Source: Aureimonas ureilytica DSM 18598 = NBRC 106430
GTDB lineage: Bacteria; Pseudomonadota; Alphaproteobacteria; Rhizobiales; Rhizobiaceae
Direction: 5' to 3'
Length of the DNA: 64,000 nt
NCBI RefSeq assembly: GCF_000382705.1
Contig: NZ_ARQE01000002.1
Coordinates: 653,953 to 717,952 of the forward strand
Part shown: piece by piece, positions 27,897-37,139 of the stretch
How the letters are laid out: every line of letters begins with the position of its first letter
How positions within the stretch are numbered: the first letter of the stretch is position 1
Program-made: the position numbers and the translations under genes
Notes under the pieces: model-generated
The model's database searches: none
Seen by the model: the letters and a program-made list of their open reading frames with translations, nothing else
Told to the model about the DNA's origin: nothing

Positions 27897-28618
27897 GTGA
27901 AGATCCGGCTCGGCCGAAGGCTCGACGGCCAGTTCCAGATTTCGAGCGGCGAGGTGTCGTTCTCCATCGAGAAGAAGATCATCTGCGCCTTGCCCACGAA
28001 ATTCTCGAAGGGCACGTAGCCGACGTCGAAGCGGCTATCGAGCGAGTTGTCGCGATTGTCGCCCATCATGAAGTAATGGCCGGCCGGCACGTCGAATTCG
28101 CGCGTGTTGTCGCCGATCGAATCCGGGTCGGCGTCGAGCGTCAGATAGGTGACGCCGTTCGGCAGCGTTTCGCGGAACTGCGGGATCTGCGTGCCGCCGC
28201 CCGTCACGAAGAAACCGGCCGGCTCCTTGGGCACGGCCTGCCCGTTGATGTAGAGGACGCCGCCGCGCATCTGGATACGATCGCCAGGCAGGCCGACGAG
28301 GCGCTTGATATAGTCCGTCTGCGGCTCACTCGGCTTGCGGAACACCACGACGTCGCCGCGATGCGGGTCCGAGGCGAGGACGCGCCCTTCGAACAGGTCC
28401 GGCGAGAAGGGCAGCGAATATTTCGAGAAGCCGTAGCTCCATTTCGACACGAAGAGATAATCGCCGATCAGAAGCGTCGGCATCATCGAGCCCGACGGGA
28501 TCGAGAAGGGCTGAAACAGGACGGTGCGGATGACGAGCGCCAGAAGAAGCGCCTGGACGATGACCTTGACCGTCTCGCCCCAGCCTTCCTTCTTCTTGCC
28601 AACGGCCCGATCGACCAT
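27884..28618 (-). CDS. lepB: Signal peptidase I
   Basis: This 244-residue inner-membrane protease has one N-terminal membrane segment (TVKVIVQALLLALVIRTVLF). The nucleophilic Ser is in IPSGSMMPTL, and the general base Lys in DYIKRLVGLPGD. Box E is GHYFMMGDNRDNSLDSR. It removes signal peptides of exported proteins at the periplasmic face. Its end overlaps the rnc start, keeping the lepB-rnc-era order typical of Proteobacteria. Confidence 0.95.
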   Translation of the reverse strand: MVDRAVGKKKEGWGETVKVIVQALLLALVIRTVLFQPFSIPSGSMMPTLLIGDYLFVSKWSYGFSKYSLPFSPDLFEGRVLASDPHRGDVVVFRKPSEPQTDYIKRLVGLPGDRIQMRGGVLYINGQAVPKEPAGFFVTGGGTQIPQFRETLPNGVTYLTLDADPDSIGDNTREFDVPAGHYFMMGDNRDNSLDSRFDVGYVPFENFVGKAQMIFFSMENDTSPLEIWNWPSSLRPSRIFTWLG

Positions 28619-28785
28619 GCGAAGTCCTTCCTAGTTGCCGCCCCTGCGGCTCTCGTCTCGTCGCGCCATCTTGAAGCGCGCCAGAAAGAGAAGCCGTGAG
28701 GAATCGATCGCTGCCCGTCGCGGAGCCGCGTCTCGTCCCGGCTGTGTAATGGGTCGGCGGCTCGCAGGCAATCGTTAGAGAAACG

Positions 28786-29193
28786 TTAAGAGGGCGTGTC
28801 CGGCAGCGCTTCGATGATGACGAAGGCCTGGGCAAGCGGAAAGTCGTCGGTGATGGTGACATGGATCACCGGACGGTGCCCCGCCGGCATCAACGCGGCG
28901 AGACGGGTCGCGGCGCCGTTGGTGAGCGCCATGGTCGGCTTGCCGCCGGGCAGGTTCACGACGCCCATGTCGCGCCAGAAGACGCCCTGCGCCAGCCCCG
29001 TGCCGAGTGCCTTGGCGCAGGCTTCCTTGGCGGCGAAGCGCTTGGCGTAGGAGGCGGCGCGCTGGGCGCGGCGCTCCGATTTCTCGCGCTCGACCGGCGT
29101 GAAAACGCGGGCCACGAAGCGCTCGCCATGGCGCTCCAGCGTCTTTTCCACGCGCCTGATATCGATCAGGTCGCTGCCGATGCCGACGATCAC
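28786..29193 (-). CDS. acpS: Holo-[acyl-carrier-protein] synthase
   Basis: This 135-residue enzyme transfers 4'-phosphopantetheine from CoA to acyl carrier protein. The magnesium Asp is in [11 protein letters not shown], and the second motif is [14 protein letters not shown] (xKxAxxKA type). The frame stays open far upstream, but GTG at 29193 gives the exact family N-terminus IVGIGSDL. It overlaps the stop of the preceding DUF2062 gene (GTGA), which implies translational coupling. Confidence 0.92.
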   Translation of the reverse strand: MIVGIGSDLIDIRRVEKTLERHGERFVARVFTPVEREKSERRAQRAASYAKRFAAKEACAKALGTGLAQGVFWRDMGVVNLPGGKPTMALTNGAATRLAALMPAGHRPVIHVTITDDFPLAQAFVIIEALPDTPS

Positions 29194-29786
29194 GACGTCG
29201 CGTCCGAGGGCGTGCGGACCGAAACCGGCCGGGCGCGCGTGGCCGAGCGCTCCTGCGCGCGGCGGGCGCGGCTCGCCTGGAACGAGGCGGCGCCGAAGCG
29301 CACCAGCGCATAGGTGAGGCCCGCGAAGGCGAGGCCGAGCGGGATCGACCCGACCAGCATGGGCTTCAGATAGGGCTGCCAGATCGCCGCGAGATCGAAA
29401 TGCCGCAGCGCCGTTTCCAGCCCGGCCGGCGCGGTGCCATCCGGCACCTCGGCGCGCAGGATGGCGCGGCCGACCTCGTAGGTGGAGGCCCAGACGAGCG
29501 GAAAGGTCAGCGGATTGCCGAGAAGGCACCCGAGCGCCGCCGCCGCCATGTTGCCGGCGACGCAATAGGCGATCGCGAAGGCCAGGATGAAATGCAGGCC
29601 GAGAAACGGCGTGAAGGTCGCAAAGACGCCCGCCGCGACGCCCGCCGCGATGGCATGGGGCGTCGCGCGAAGGCGCAGGACGCGCTTCTGCATGTAGCGC
29701 AGCGACCGGCGCCAGGAGCGCCGCGGCCAAAGCGTGGCGCGCAGGCGCTGAAGTCGGGTTTCTGGCTGTCGCCGCCGAAACAGCAT
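29190..29786 (-). CDS. DUF2062 membrane protein
   Basis: This 198-residue protein has a basic N-terminus ([17 protein letters not shown], continuing arginine-rich). The DUF2062 core follows: [26 protein letters not shown] and [20 protein letters not shown], with about three membrane segments. The function of DUF2062 is not established. It is the usual neighbour of acpS and pyrE in this order, and its stop overlaps the acpS GTG. The C-terminal 25 residues are Arg/Ser-rich and cytoplasmic by charge. Confidence 0.88.
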   Translation of the reverse strand: MLFRRRQPETRLQRLRATLWPRRSWRRSLRYMQKRVLRLRATPHAIAAGVAAGVFATFTPFLGLHFILAFAIAYCVAGNMAAAALGCLLGNPLTFPLVWASTYEVGRAILRAEVPDGTAPAGLETALRHFDLAAIWQPYLKPMLVGSIPLGLAFAGLTYALVRFGAASFQASRARRAQERSATRARPVSVRTPSDATS

Positions 29787-29814
29787 CGTGAACCTAGCTT
29801 CCGATCAGGGAACG

Positions 29815-30393
29815 TCAGAGAGAGCGGCTACCGGGCTTGATCGGCGCAATTGCGGCAAGCTCGGGCGGCAGATTGTCCGGATGATACGCTGGAACCTCGT
29901 ATTGAGCGAGGGAAATCAGGGGGATGCCGATCTCGGCCTTGCCGGCGGAGCGGTCCACCACGCAGCCGGCGGCGAGCACTTCGGCCCCGAGATCGCGCAG
30001 GCAGGCGACCGTCTCGCGGATCGACAGGCCGGTGGTGACGATGTCCTCCACGATCACGACGCGGGCGCCGGCCGGGATTTCGAAGCGGCGCAGCCGGAAC
30101 GTGCCGTTCTCGCGCTCCACATAGATCGAGGGCGCGCCGAGATGGCGCGAGGTCTCGTAGGCGGGGATCAGGCCCCCGACGGCCGGGCCGACGATGTAGT
30201 CGATCGGCCCTTCGACCCCGGCGCGCAGTTTTTCGGCCAGCGCGCGGCACAGGGTCTCGGTGTAGTGCGGGTGCATGAAGACCCGCGCCTTCTGCAGGAA
30301 GATCGGGCTGCGCAGGCCGGACGTCAGGATGAAGTGCCCTTCCAGAAAGGCGCCCGCCTTGCGGAAGATGTCGATGACGTCGTTGGTTTCCAT
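29815..30393 (-). CDS. pyrE: Orotate phosphoribosyltransferase
   Basis: This 192-residue enzyme makes orotidine 5'-phosphate from orotate and PRPP. The PRPP loop is [13 protein letters not shown] near residue 115. The flexible-loop region contains [11 protein letters not shown], and [11 protein letters not shown] is the N-terminal family motif. It lacks the usual FxRKxxKxHG loop of E. coli PyrE, having [11 protein letters not shown] instead, as in the alphaproteobacterial short form. It lies just downstream of rsh on the same strand (37-base gap). Confidence 0.92.
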   Translation of the reverse strand: METNDVIDIFRKAGAFLEGHFILTSGLRSPIFLQKARVFMHPHYTETLCRALAEKLRAGVEGPIDYIVGPAVGGLIPAYETSRHLGAPSIYVERENGTFRLRRFEIPAGARVVIVEDIVTTGLSIRETVACLRDLGAEVLAAGCVVDRSAGKAEIGIPLISLAQYEVPAYHPDNLPPELAAIAPIKPGSRSL

Positions 30394-30430
30394 GATACCC
30401 GGCCCAGCCTTCTCGCGATTCCTGCCGGGC

Positions 30431-32608
30431 CTAGCCGTTCACACGAACCACGTCCGTCACGCAAGGCTTTCCGCGCAACTGATTGATCGTGCGCGTCAGG
30501 TGTTGCAGGTCCCAGACCTCCAGATCCATCACCATGCTCGACACGTCCGGCGCGGTGGAGGTGAGATTGAGGGCGTGGATATTGGCGTCGTTGAGGGCGA
30601 TCGTCTCGGCGATCTCGGCGAGCGCGCCCGGCTCGTTCAAGGACTGGAGCTTCACGCGGGCGGGAAAGCGCTGCGTCATCTGCGCGTCGAGATCCCAGCG
30701 CGCGTCGATCCAGCGATCGGGCACGTCGTCATAGGCGGTCAGCGCGGACGACTGGATCGGGTAGATCGTGATGCCCTTTTCGGGCTCCAGAATGCCGACG
30801 ATCCGATCCCCCGGCACGGCGCCGTCCGGATTGAAGCGCACCGGCACGTCGCCTTGCGCGAAGCCACTATGCCTGCTTTCGAGATGGCCGGGCAGCCGGA
30901 ACACCATGCCCGAGCCCGAGCGCAGCGCGAACCAGCCATCGCCGTCCGGCCGCGCCGCCGGCTTGGTGACGCGCGTGTCCTGGAAATCGGGATGCACGGC
31001 GCGGAACACGTCGTTGGAGGCCAGTTCCCCTCGCCCGACGGCGGCGAGCGCGTCTTCCACGTCGCGGTGGCCGACCTTGGAAAGGTAGGGTTTCAGCCCG
31101 TCGCGGGTGAAGGTCTTTCCGGCACGCTGGAAGGTGCGCTCCAGAATCTGCTGGCCGAGCCCGCAATATTGCTTGCGGATGGCGAGGCGCGTGGCGCGCC
31201 GGATCGCCGCCTTGGCCTTGCCGGTGACGGCGACGCTTTCCCAGGCGGGGGGCGGGGTCGCCGCCTTGGAGCGGATGATCTCCACCTCGTCGCCATTGGT
31301 CAGTTCGGTGACGACCGGCATGATGCGCCCGTCGATCTTGCAGCCGACGCAGGTGTCGCCGACATCGGTGTGGACGGCATAGGCGAAATCGATCGGCGTC
31401 GCCCCGCGCGGCAGCGCGATGAGCCGGCCCTTGGGCGTGAAGCAGAAGACCTGATCCTGAAACAGCTCGAGCTTGGTGTTCTCCAGGAACTCCTCGGGCT
31501 GGTCGCCCTCGGCCAGCATCTCCACCGTGCGGCGCAGCCAGGCATAGGCGGAGGATTCGGTCGACAGCGCGTGCTCGCCGTCCTTGTAGAGCTCGTGCGC
31601 GGCAATGCCGTATTCGGCGATGTGATGCATCGCATGGGTGCGGATCTGCAATTCGACACGCTGGCGCGAGGGGCCGACGATCGTGGTGTGGATCGAGCGG
31701 TAGTCGTTCTGCTTGGGGATCGAGATATAGTCCTTGAACCGGCCGGGCACGAGCGGCCAGGTGCGGTGGACGATGCCGAGCGTGCGGTAGCAGTCCTCTT
31801 CCGTGCCGACGAGAACGCGGAAGCCGAAAATGTCGGAAAGCTGCTCCAGCGACAGCGCCTTCCGCTGCATCTTGGAGAAGACCGAATAGGGCTTCTTCTG
31901 CCGGCCCGAGACTAGCGCCTCGATGCCGTTTTCCTTCAGCTTCTCGGTCAGCGTGCGCTCGATCTCGTTGATGGTGAGCGCGTGGCGATCCATCAGCTCG
32001 GCGAGGCGCGTCGAGATCGTCTCGAAGGCTTCGGGGTTCAGGTGGCGGAAGGAGAGCGTTTCCAGCTCCTCGCGCATGTCCTGCATGCCCATGCGCCCGG
32101 CGAGCGGGGCATAGATATCCATCGTCTCCTGCGCGATGCGCGCGCGCTTCTCGATCTTCATGTGATGAAGCGTGCGCATATTGTGCAGGCGGTCGGCGAG
32201 CTTGACGAGAAGCACGCGGATGTCGTCGGCGATGGCGAGGAGAAGCTTGCGCAGGTTCTCTGCCTGAGCCGCCTTCTTCGACACGAGGTCGAGGCGCTTC
32301 AGCTTGGTCAGCCCTTCCACGAGCTGGCCGATCTTGGCGCCGAAGAGCTGGTCGATCTCCTTGCGAGTGGCGTCGGTGTCCTCGATCGTGTCGTGCAGCA
32401 GCGCGACGGCGATCGTCGCCTCGTCGAGATGCAGCTTGGTCAGGATCGCCGCGACTTCGAGCGGATGCGAGAAATACGGGTCGCCATTCACCCGCATCTG
32501 CGCCCCATGCTTCTGCATCGCATAGACATAGGCTCGGTTCAGCAGGGCTTCGTCGAGGTTTGGCTTGTAGGCGGCCACGCGCTCGACAAGCTCATACTGC
32601 CGCATCAT
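30431..32608 (-). CDS. rsh: Bifunctional (p)ppGpp synthetase/hydrolase (RelA/SpoT homologue)
   Basis: This 725-residue protein is the single RSH enzyme typical of Rhizobiales. The HD hydrolase domain is at about residues 25-180 with intact [11 protein letters not shown] and [12 protein letters not shown]. The synthetase domain at about 230-350 has [20 protein letters not shown]. Its RFKD motif marks the bifunctional type. A TGS domain follows ([22 protein letters not shown]), then an ACT domain at the C-terminus ([20 protein letters not shown]). It sets stringent-response alarmone levels. Two adjacent ATGs (32608, 32605) can serve as start. Confidence 0.96.
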   Translation of the reverse strand: MMRQYELVERVAAYKPNLDEALLNRAYVYAMQKHGAQMRVNGDPYFSHPLEVAAILTKLHLDEATIAVALLHDTIEDTDATRKEIDQLFGAKIGQLVEGLTKLKRLDLVSKKAAQAENLRKLLLAIADDIRVLLVKLADRLHNMRTLHHMKIEKRARIAQETMDIYAPLAGRMGMQDMREELETLSFRHLNPEAFETISTRLAELMDRHALTINEIERTLTEKLKENGIEALVSGRQKKPYSVFSKMQRKALSLEQLSDIFGFRVLVGTEEDCYRTLGIVHRTWPLVPGRFKDYISIPKQNDYRSIHTTIVGPSRQRVELQIRTHAMHHIAEYGIAAHELYKDGEHALSTESSAYAWLRRTVEMLAEGDQPEEFLENTKLELFQDQVFCFTPKGRLIALPRGATPIDFAYAVHTDVGDTCVGCKIDGRIMPVVTELTNGDEVEIIRSKAATPPPAWESVAVTGKAKAAIRRATRLAIRKQYCGLGQQILERTFQRAGKTFTRDGLKPYLSKVGHRDVEDALAAVGRGELASNDVFRAVHPDFQDTRVTKPAARPDGDGWFALRSGSGMVFRLPGHLESRHSGFAQGDVPVRFNPDGAVPGDRIVGILEPEKGITIYPIQSSALTAYDDVPDRWIDARWDLDAQMTQRFPARVKLQSLNEPGALAEIAETIALNDANIHALNLTSTAPDVSSMVMDLEVWDLQHLTRTINQLRGKPCVTDVVRVNG

Positions 32609-32635
32609 GACCGGACGAACACTCCATCACCGCAC

Positions 32636-32671
32636 GAAAAAGGGGACGCCGACCCATCAGCCGGCGTCCCC
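32636..32671 (-). terminator. Intrinsic terminator of rpoZ
   Basis: GGGGACGCCG at 32642-32651 pairs with CGGCGTCCCC at 32662-32671. In the minus direction the stem is followed by TTTTTCG. It separates rpoZ from rsh, so rsh must have its own promoter or depend on read-through. Confidence 0.88.
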
Positions 32672-32722
32672 TTTATATAGGTTGCAATGCGGAATCGGAG
32701 AAAGGCCCAATCCGCTCGAAGT

Positions 32723-33130
32723 TTAGAAATCTTCGTTCTTTTCCGGCGGGATGAGACCCTCGATGCCGGCGAGGAGCTCGTCTTCCGACATGCGGTCGAA
32801 GGCGATGTTGTCGTCCTCGTCGTCGCCGGCCGTGATGACGCCTTCGGCGGGAGCATCCACCAGCGCGCCGGCGGAGGGCGCGGCCGGCTCGGGCTCGTCC
32901 ACCTCGACATGCTTCTGCAGCGAGTGGATGAGGTCTTCCTTCAGATCGTCCGGCGACAGGGTCTCGTCGGCAATCTCGCGCAGCGCGACGACCGGATTCT
33001 TGTCGTTGTCGCGATCCACCGTGATCGGCTGACCCTGGGCGATCTGGCGCGCGCGGTGGCTGGCGAGCAGGACGAGCTCGAAACGATTCTCGACCTTATC
33101 GACGCAATCTTCTACGGTGACGCGGGCCAT
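32723..33130 (-). CDS. rpoZ: RNA polymerase omega subunit
   Basis: This 135-residue protein opens [29 protein letters not shown], the invariant omega N-terminus that packs on the beta-prime subunit. [14 protein letters not shown] follows, and an acidic C-terminal tail of about 60 residues completes it, as usual in alphaproteobacteria. AAGGAGA precedes the ATG at 33130; the frame is open upstream but lacks a start site. Omega is the target through which (p)ppGpp acts on polymerase in many bacteria, fitting its place beside rsh. Confidence 0.95.
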   Translation of the reverse strand: MARVTVEDCVDKVENRFELVLLASHRARQIAQGQPITVDRDNDKNPVVALREIADETLSPDDLKEDLIHSLQKHVEVDEPEPAAPSAGALVDAPAEGVITAGDDEDDNIAFDRMSEDELLAGIEGLIPPEKNEDF

Positions 33131-33359
33131 GGCCTGTCTCCTTGGGGAACGGTGGCAAAGAGCTGAACCGCCCGTGTAGTCTCTTGACAAATGAATCTCA
33201 AGAGGCAAGCCGGCCTTTCTGGCCAAATCCTCAGGATGGGGCCGAGTTGGCAGGCCCCGGCCGCCACCCTATTGTGCAGCGAAGTTCACCCGGCGCCCTC
33301 CCGCGCCCGGGTCGCCTCCGGGTCCCCTCGGCCCTTTCGCATGACTGGAAAGCGAAGCG

Positions 33360-33959
33360 ATGTTCGATCCTCGTGAAAAGATCGCCCTCTTCATCGACGG
33401 CGCCAATCTCTACGCCACCTCGCGGGCGCTGGGCTTCGACATCGACTACAAGAAGCTGCTCACCAGCTTCCAGAAGCGCGGCTACCTGCTGCGCGCCTAT
33501 TATTACACCGCGATGATCGAGGATCAGGAATATTCCTCCATCCGCCCGCTGATCGATTGGCTCGACTATAACGGCTACACCGTCGTCACCAAGCCGGCCA
33601 AGGAGTTCACCGACGCGATGGGCCGGCGCAAGATCAAGGGCAACATGGACATCGAGCTCGCCATCGACGCCATGGAACTGGCCGAGACGGTGGACCATTT
33701 CGTGCTCTTCTCGGGCGACGGCGACTTCCGCTCGCTGGTCGAGGCGCTGCAGCGCAAGGGCCGCAAGGTCTCGGTCGTCTCCACCCTCGCCTCGCCGACC
33801 CCGATGATCGCCGACGATCTGCGCCGGCAGGCCGATCACTTCATCGACCTGCGCTCGCTGCAGGCCGAGGTCGGGCGCAACCCGGCCGAGCGCGAGGCGC
33901 GGCTCGCCCGCCGCATCGAGGCCGACGACACGCTGCCCGTGACGGACGGCGACGATTGA
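33360..33959 (+). CDS. LabA-like NYN-domain protein
   Basis: This 199-residue PIN-like protein has the NYN/LabA acidic pocket. FIDGANLYATSRALGFDIDYKK is the opening, KGNMDIELAIDAM lies mid-domain, and LFSGDGDFRSLVEAL comes next, with conserved Asp residues that would bind a metal. The C-terminal 35 residues are charged. NYN proteins are probable ribonucleases; the LabA group has a few regulatory members. The start follows GGAAAGCGAAG. The downstream UDG gene starts in its stop codon, so the two are probably coupled. Confidence 0.88.
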   Translation: MFDPREKIALFIDGANLYATSRALGFDIDYKKLLTSFQKRGYLLRAYYYTAMIEDQEYSSIRPLIDWLDYNGYTVVTKPAKEFTDAMGRRKIKGNMDIELAIDAMELAETVDHFVLFSGDGDFRSLVEALQRKGRKVSVVSTLASPTPMIADDLRRQADHFIDLRSLQAEVGRNPAEREARLARRIEADDTLPVTDGDD

Positions 33960-34678
33960 GCGCCGTGACCCGCACCGCCCTGCCCGACACTTCGCCGCCG
34001 AGCCCCGCCCCGCAGCCGACCGAGCCGGACGCGATCGCGCCGCCGAGGGACTGTCCGATCTGCCCGCGCCTCGCCGCCTTCCGAGAGGAATGGCGGGCGC
34101 GCGAGCCCGGCTGGCACAATGCGCCCGTGCGCTCCTTCCTGCCGCCGGAGGGCGCGGCGAGCGTGCGGCTTCTCGTGGTAGGTCTCGCGCCCGGCGTGCG
34201 CGGCGCCAATCGCACCGGGCGGCCCTTCACGGGGGATTATGCCGGCGATCTTCTCTATGCCACGCTGAAGCGTTTCGGCTTTGCGGCGGGCGAGTTCGAG
34301 GCGCGGCCGGACGACAGCTTGCGCCTCGTCGGCGCGGCGATCACCAATGCGGTGCGCTGCGTGCCGCCCGAGAACAAGCCGATCGGCCAGGAGATCAACG
34401 ACTGCCGGCGCTTCCTGACACCGACGATCGAGGCCCTGCCCCGGCTCGGCGCCATCGTGACGCTCGGCCGCATCGCGCACGATTCGACGCTGCGCGCGCT
34501 CGGCGCGAAGCTGAAAGACGCGCCTTTCAGCCATGGCGGCACGCATGAGGTGGCCGGCTATTTCGTGGCGTCGAGCTATCATTGCTCGCGCTACAACACG
34601 AACACCGGCCGCCTGACCGAGGCCATGTTCACGGACGTGTTCGAGACCGTCGCCCGCCATCTGGCAAAGACGGTCTGA
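33956..34678 (+). CDS. Type 5 uracil-DNA glycosylase (UDGb)
   Basis: This 240-residue protein carries the family-5 motif GLAPGVRGANRTGRPFTGD near residue 75, where Asp is absent from motif A as in UDGb. Fe-S cysteines are at CPICPRL, NAVRCVPPENKP and NDCRRFL. The motif-B-like HCSRYNTNTGR is near residue 205. UDGb removes uracil and hypoxanthine from DNA. The TTG at 33956 overlaps the upstream stop (TTGA). A GTG at 33965 is an alternative. The Pro-rich first 30 residues are not part of the fold. Confidence 0.87.
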   Translation: MSAVTRTALPDTSPPSPAPQPTEPDAIAPPRDCPICPRLAAFREEWRAREPGWHNAPVRSFLPPEGAASVRLLVVGLAPGVRGANRTGRPFTGDYAGDLLYATLKRFGFAAGEFEARPDDSLRLVGAAITNAVRCVPPENKPIGQEINDCRRFLTPTIEALPRLGAIVTLGRIAHDSTLRALGAKLKDAPFSHGGTHEVAGYFVASSYHCSRYNTNTGRLTEAMFTDVFETVARHLAKTV

Positions 34679-34682
34679 ACAG

Positions 34683-35267
34683 TCAAATGTCGGCCCGGCT
34701 CAGCGCCTCGCGGTGCTCGGCCAGCCAGTCCACGACGTCCTCGGCGTTCCGGTCGGGCGGGAAGACGGGATAGAAGACCTTCACGATCTCGCCATCCTTC
34801 GCGATCAGCGTCAGCCGCTTGAACAGCGTGTCGCCGTCCACGTCGAAGACCGGGACGTCCAGCATCTCGGCAAGGTCCACCGCCGCATCCGACAGGAGCG
34901 GAAACGGCAGATGCAGCCGCTCGGCCGCCTCGCGCTGATAGGCCGTGGTCTGCGTCGAGATGCCGAAGACATGGGCGACGCCGAGCTTTCGCAGCTCTTC
35001 GAAATGGTCGCGAAAGCCGCAGGCCTGCGGCGTGCAGCCGCGCGCGCCCGGAATCTCGTTCCAGCCGCCCGGCAAGGGCAGGCCCGGCCGGCCGGTCATG
35101 GGATAGAGATAGAGAACCGCCACGCCCTTGAGGCGGGACGGATCGACCTGCCCGCCCGCGGTGGAGGACAGATGCAGCGACGGCAACCGCCGCCCGGCGA
35201 GATGGGACGCGCCGCCGTCGTCGACGGGCGCTTCCAGTCCTTCCGGCAGAATGGTGAAGTCCGTCAT
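34683..35267 (-). CDS. Peroxiredoxin (AhpC/TSA, PrxQ/BCP-like)
   Basis: This 194-residue thioredoxin-fold peroxiredoxin has ARGCTPQACGFRDHFEEL. Two cysteines spaced by four residues (CTPQAC) match the PrxQ/BCP peroxidatic/resolving pair (usual GCTxEACxFRD). VFGISTQTTAYQREAAERL follows, as in that family. It would reduce hydroperoxides. The first 40 residues are longer than in E. coli Bcp. GGGAGG lies six bases before the ATG at 35267. The UDG gene converges on it with a four-base gap. Confidence 0.85.
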   Translation of the reverse strand: MTDFTILPEGLEAPVDDGGASHLAGRRLPSLHLSSTAGGQVDPSRLKGVAVLYLYPMTGRPGLPLPGGWNEIPGARGCTPQACGFRDHFEELRKLGVAHVFGISTQTTAYQREAAERLHLPFPLLSDAAVDLAEMLDVPVFDVDGDTLFKRLTLIAKDGEIVKVFYPVFPPDRNAEDVVDWLAEHREALSRADI

Positions 35268-35374
35268 GTCGCAACCTCCCGAATGCGCTCCGGCCATGCT
35301 GAAGCCGCCGGCCGCCATGCGCAAGGAGATTGTGAAGGGAAGCCTCGGTCCGGAGGGTCCGCGCCCCTCGGGCG

Positions 35375-35851
35375 TCAGTCCCGCCCGCCCTCTTTCATGA
35401 CGCGCTGCTTCTGGCGGTTCCAGTCGCGCTCCTTCAGCGTTTCGCGCTTGTCGGGCGCGTTCTTGCCCTTGGCGACCGCGAGTTCCAGCTTCGCCCGGCC
35501 CTTGTCGTTGAAGTAGATCTTGAGGGGCACGAGGGTCATGCCGTCGCGCTGCACGGCGCCGGCCAGCCGGTTGCGCTGCGCGGCATGGACGAGGATCTTC
35601 CGCCGGCGCTTGGGCTCGTGGTTGAAGCGGTTGGCCTGGAGATATTCCGGGACGTTGGAATTGATCAGCCAGATTTCCCCGCCCTCCTCCGTGGCGTAGG
35701 ATTCGGCGATCGTCGCCCGGCCCTCGCGCAGCGACTTGACCTCGGTGCCGGTGAGCACGAGGCCCGCTTCCAGCGTGTCGATGATCTCGTAGTGGAAGCG
35801 CGCCTTGCGGTTCTCGGCGGCGACATTGTTTCGAGCCGGCTTCTTGGCCAT
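35375..35851 (-). CDS. smpB: tmRNA-binding protein SmpB
   Basis: This 158-residue protein binds tmRNA and delivers it to stalled ribosomes. [41 protein letters not shown] and the basic C-terminal tail [16 protein letters not shown] are all SmpB landmarks. The C-terminal tail is the part that enters the mRNA channel. The gene is followed on the minus strand by a peroxiredoxin gene and preceded by dapA, the standard Rhizobiales order. No tmRNA gene was found in the window. Confidence 0.94.
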   Translation of the reverse strand: MAKKPARNNVAAENRKARFHYEIIDTLEAGLVLTGTEVKSLREGRATIAESYATEEGGEIWLINSNVPEYLQANRFNHEPKRRRKILVHAAQRNRLAGAVQRDGMTLVPLKIYFNDKGRAKLELAVAKGKNAPDKRETLKERDWNRQKQRVMKEGGRD

Positions 35852-35872
35852 GGGGTCCGTCCGGTTGCGAAG

Positions 35873-35893
35873 CGGGGCGCTCGAAGCGCCCCG
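35873..35893 (-). terminator. Stem-loop downstream of dapA
   Basis: CGGGGCGCT at 35873-35881 pairs perfectly with AGCGCCCCG at 35885-35893 around a three-base loop. It lies 48 bases beyond the dapA stop. The U-tract is weak (CTTCG), so it may be a partial terminator ahead of smpB. Confidence 0.5.
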
Positions 35894-35940
35894 TTCGTCA
35901 TGATGCGTTGTCTCTTAGATGAGGCCGGGTCGGCCCGGCG

Positions 35941-36825
35941 TCAATTCAGAAGCCCGGCATGGCGCAGCGCCGCGTCGATCGCGGCTTCCGTCGAGGCCTC
36001 GATCGGCACCAGCGGCAGGCGCACCCCGTTGCGGCCCTTGCCGAGGCGCGACAGCGCGTATTTCACGCCGCACAGGCCCGGCTCGATGAAGATCGCCTTG
36101 TGCAGCGGCATCAGCCGGTCCTGATAGTCCAGAGCCTTCTTGAAGTCGCCCGAAAGGCAGGCGTTCTGGAACTCGGCGCACAGGCGCGGCGCGACATTGG
36201 CCGTCACCGAGATGCAGCCATGGCCACCGTGCGCGATATGGCCGAGAGCCGTGGCGTCCTCGCCCGAAAGCTGGATGAAGTCCGGACCGCAGGTGATGCG
36301 CTGCTCCGACACGCGGTCGAGCTTGGCGGTCGCGTCCTTCACGCCGACGATGTTCTCGAAGTCGGCCGCGAGCCGCCCCATCGTCTCCGGGCTCATGTCG
36401 ATCACCGAGCGCGGCGGGATGTTGTAGATGATGATCGGCTTGGTCACGGCGCGCGCGATCGCGGCAAAGTGTTCGTAGAGGCCGCGCTGGGTCGGCTTGT
36501 TGTAATAGGGCGTCACCACGAGGATGCCGTCGGCGCCCGCCGCCTCCGCCGAGCGCGCCAGATCGATCGCCTCGACCGTGTTGTTGGAGCCCGCGCCCGC
36601 GATCACCGGCACGCGGCCGGCCGCCGCCTCGATGCAGAGCTCGACCACGCGCTTGTGTTCGGCATGGGTCAGGGTCGGGCTTTCGCCTGTGGTGCCGACC
36701 GGGACGAGGCCGTGCGTGCCTTCCGCGATCTGCCATTCCACGAGATCGCGGAAAGCGCTCTCGTCCACGCTGCCGTCTTCGGCAAAGGGGGTCACGAGAG
36801 CCGTCAGCGAGCCCTTGAAGGTCAT
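35941..36825 (-). CDS. dapA: 4-hydroxy-tetrahydrodipicolinate synthase
   Basis: This 294-residue TIM-barrel enzyme condenses pyruvate with aspartate semialdehyde in lysine/diaminopimelate synthesis. [17 protein letters not shown] is the substrate-binding signature. [11 protein letters not shown] carries the catalytic Tyr, and IVGVKDAT the Schiff-base Lys near residue 162. The tail [13 protein letters not shown] is typical. The start [14 protein letters not shown] matches the family exactly. It is divergent from the lytic transglycosylase gene, with a 314-base intergenic region. Confidence 0.95.
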   Translation of the reverse strand: MTFKGSLTALVTPFAEDGSVDESAFRDLVEWQIAEGTHGLVPVGTTGESPTLTHAEHKRVVELCIEAAAGRVPVIAGAGSNNTVEAIDLARSAEAAGADGILVVTPYYNKPTQRGLYEHFAAIARAVTKPIIIYNIPPRSVIDMSPETMGRLAADFENIVGVKDATAKLDRVSEQRITCGPDFIQLSGEDATALGHIAHGGHGCISVTANVAPRLCAEFQNACLSGDFKKALDYQDRLMPLHKAIFIEPGLCGVKYALSRLGKGRNGVRLPLVPIEASTEAAIDAALRHAGLLN

Positions 36826-37139
36826 GTGTCACTCCCGGCGACTTACAAAGAGGGGAAGGTCCGCCGCGCGAGGCGCTCGCGCCGCCGGCTTTCGACCATC
36901 CGCACCGCCATCGGGCGACATCGAAGCGCACTCGACCCACGCGCGGACGCGGCACCATAATAAAGCCGCCGAACGGAGACAAGCAGCAAGCGCCTCGCGT
37001 CCCCAGCCTCGCCGCGCCGTTCCGCCGCGAGCGCCGTCGATCGGGCATGGTTTACGAGTTCTTCATAGCGTTGATGGAAAGTCTAACGAATGGATGCCTT
37101 TCGGGGCGCCTCTGTGATTGCGATGCAACGGGAAGACCC
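36826..37139. other. Intergenic region between dapA and the lytic transglycosylase gene
   Basis: This 314-base stretch must hold the divergent promoters. It contains an AT-rich patch (CACCATAATAAAGC near 36953) but no recognisable -35/-10 pair, operator, RNA gene or repeat. An in-frame ATG at 37047 would extend the transglycosylase by 31 residues that look non-coding. Confidence 0.4.

Noticed and set aside
35375..36825. tmRNA gene close to smpB
   Set aside because: No alanine-type acceptor pair or tag-peptide frame was seen nearby; in this order ssrA usually lies elsewhere.
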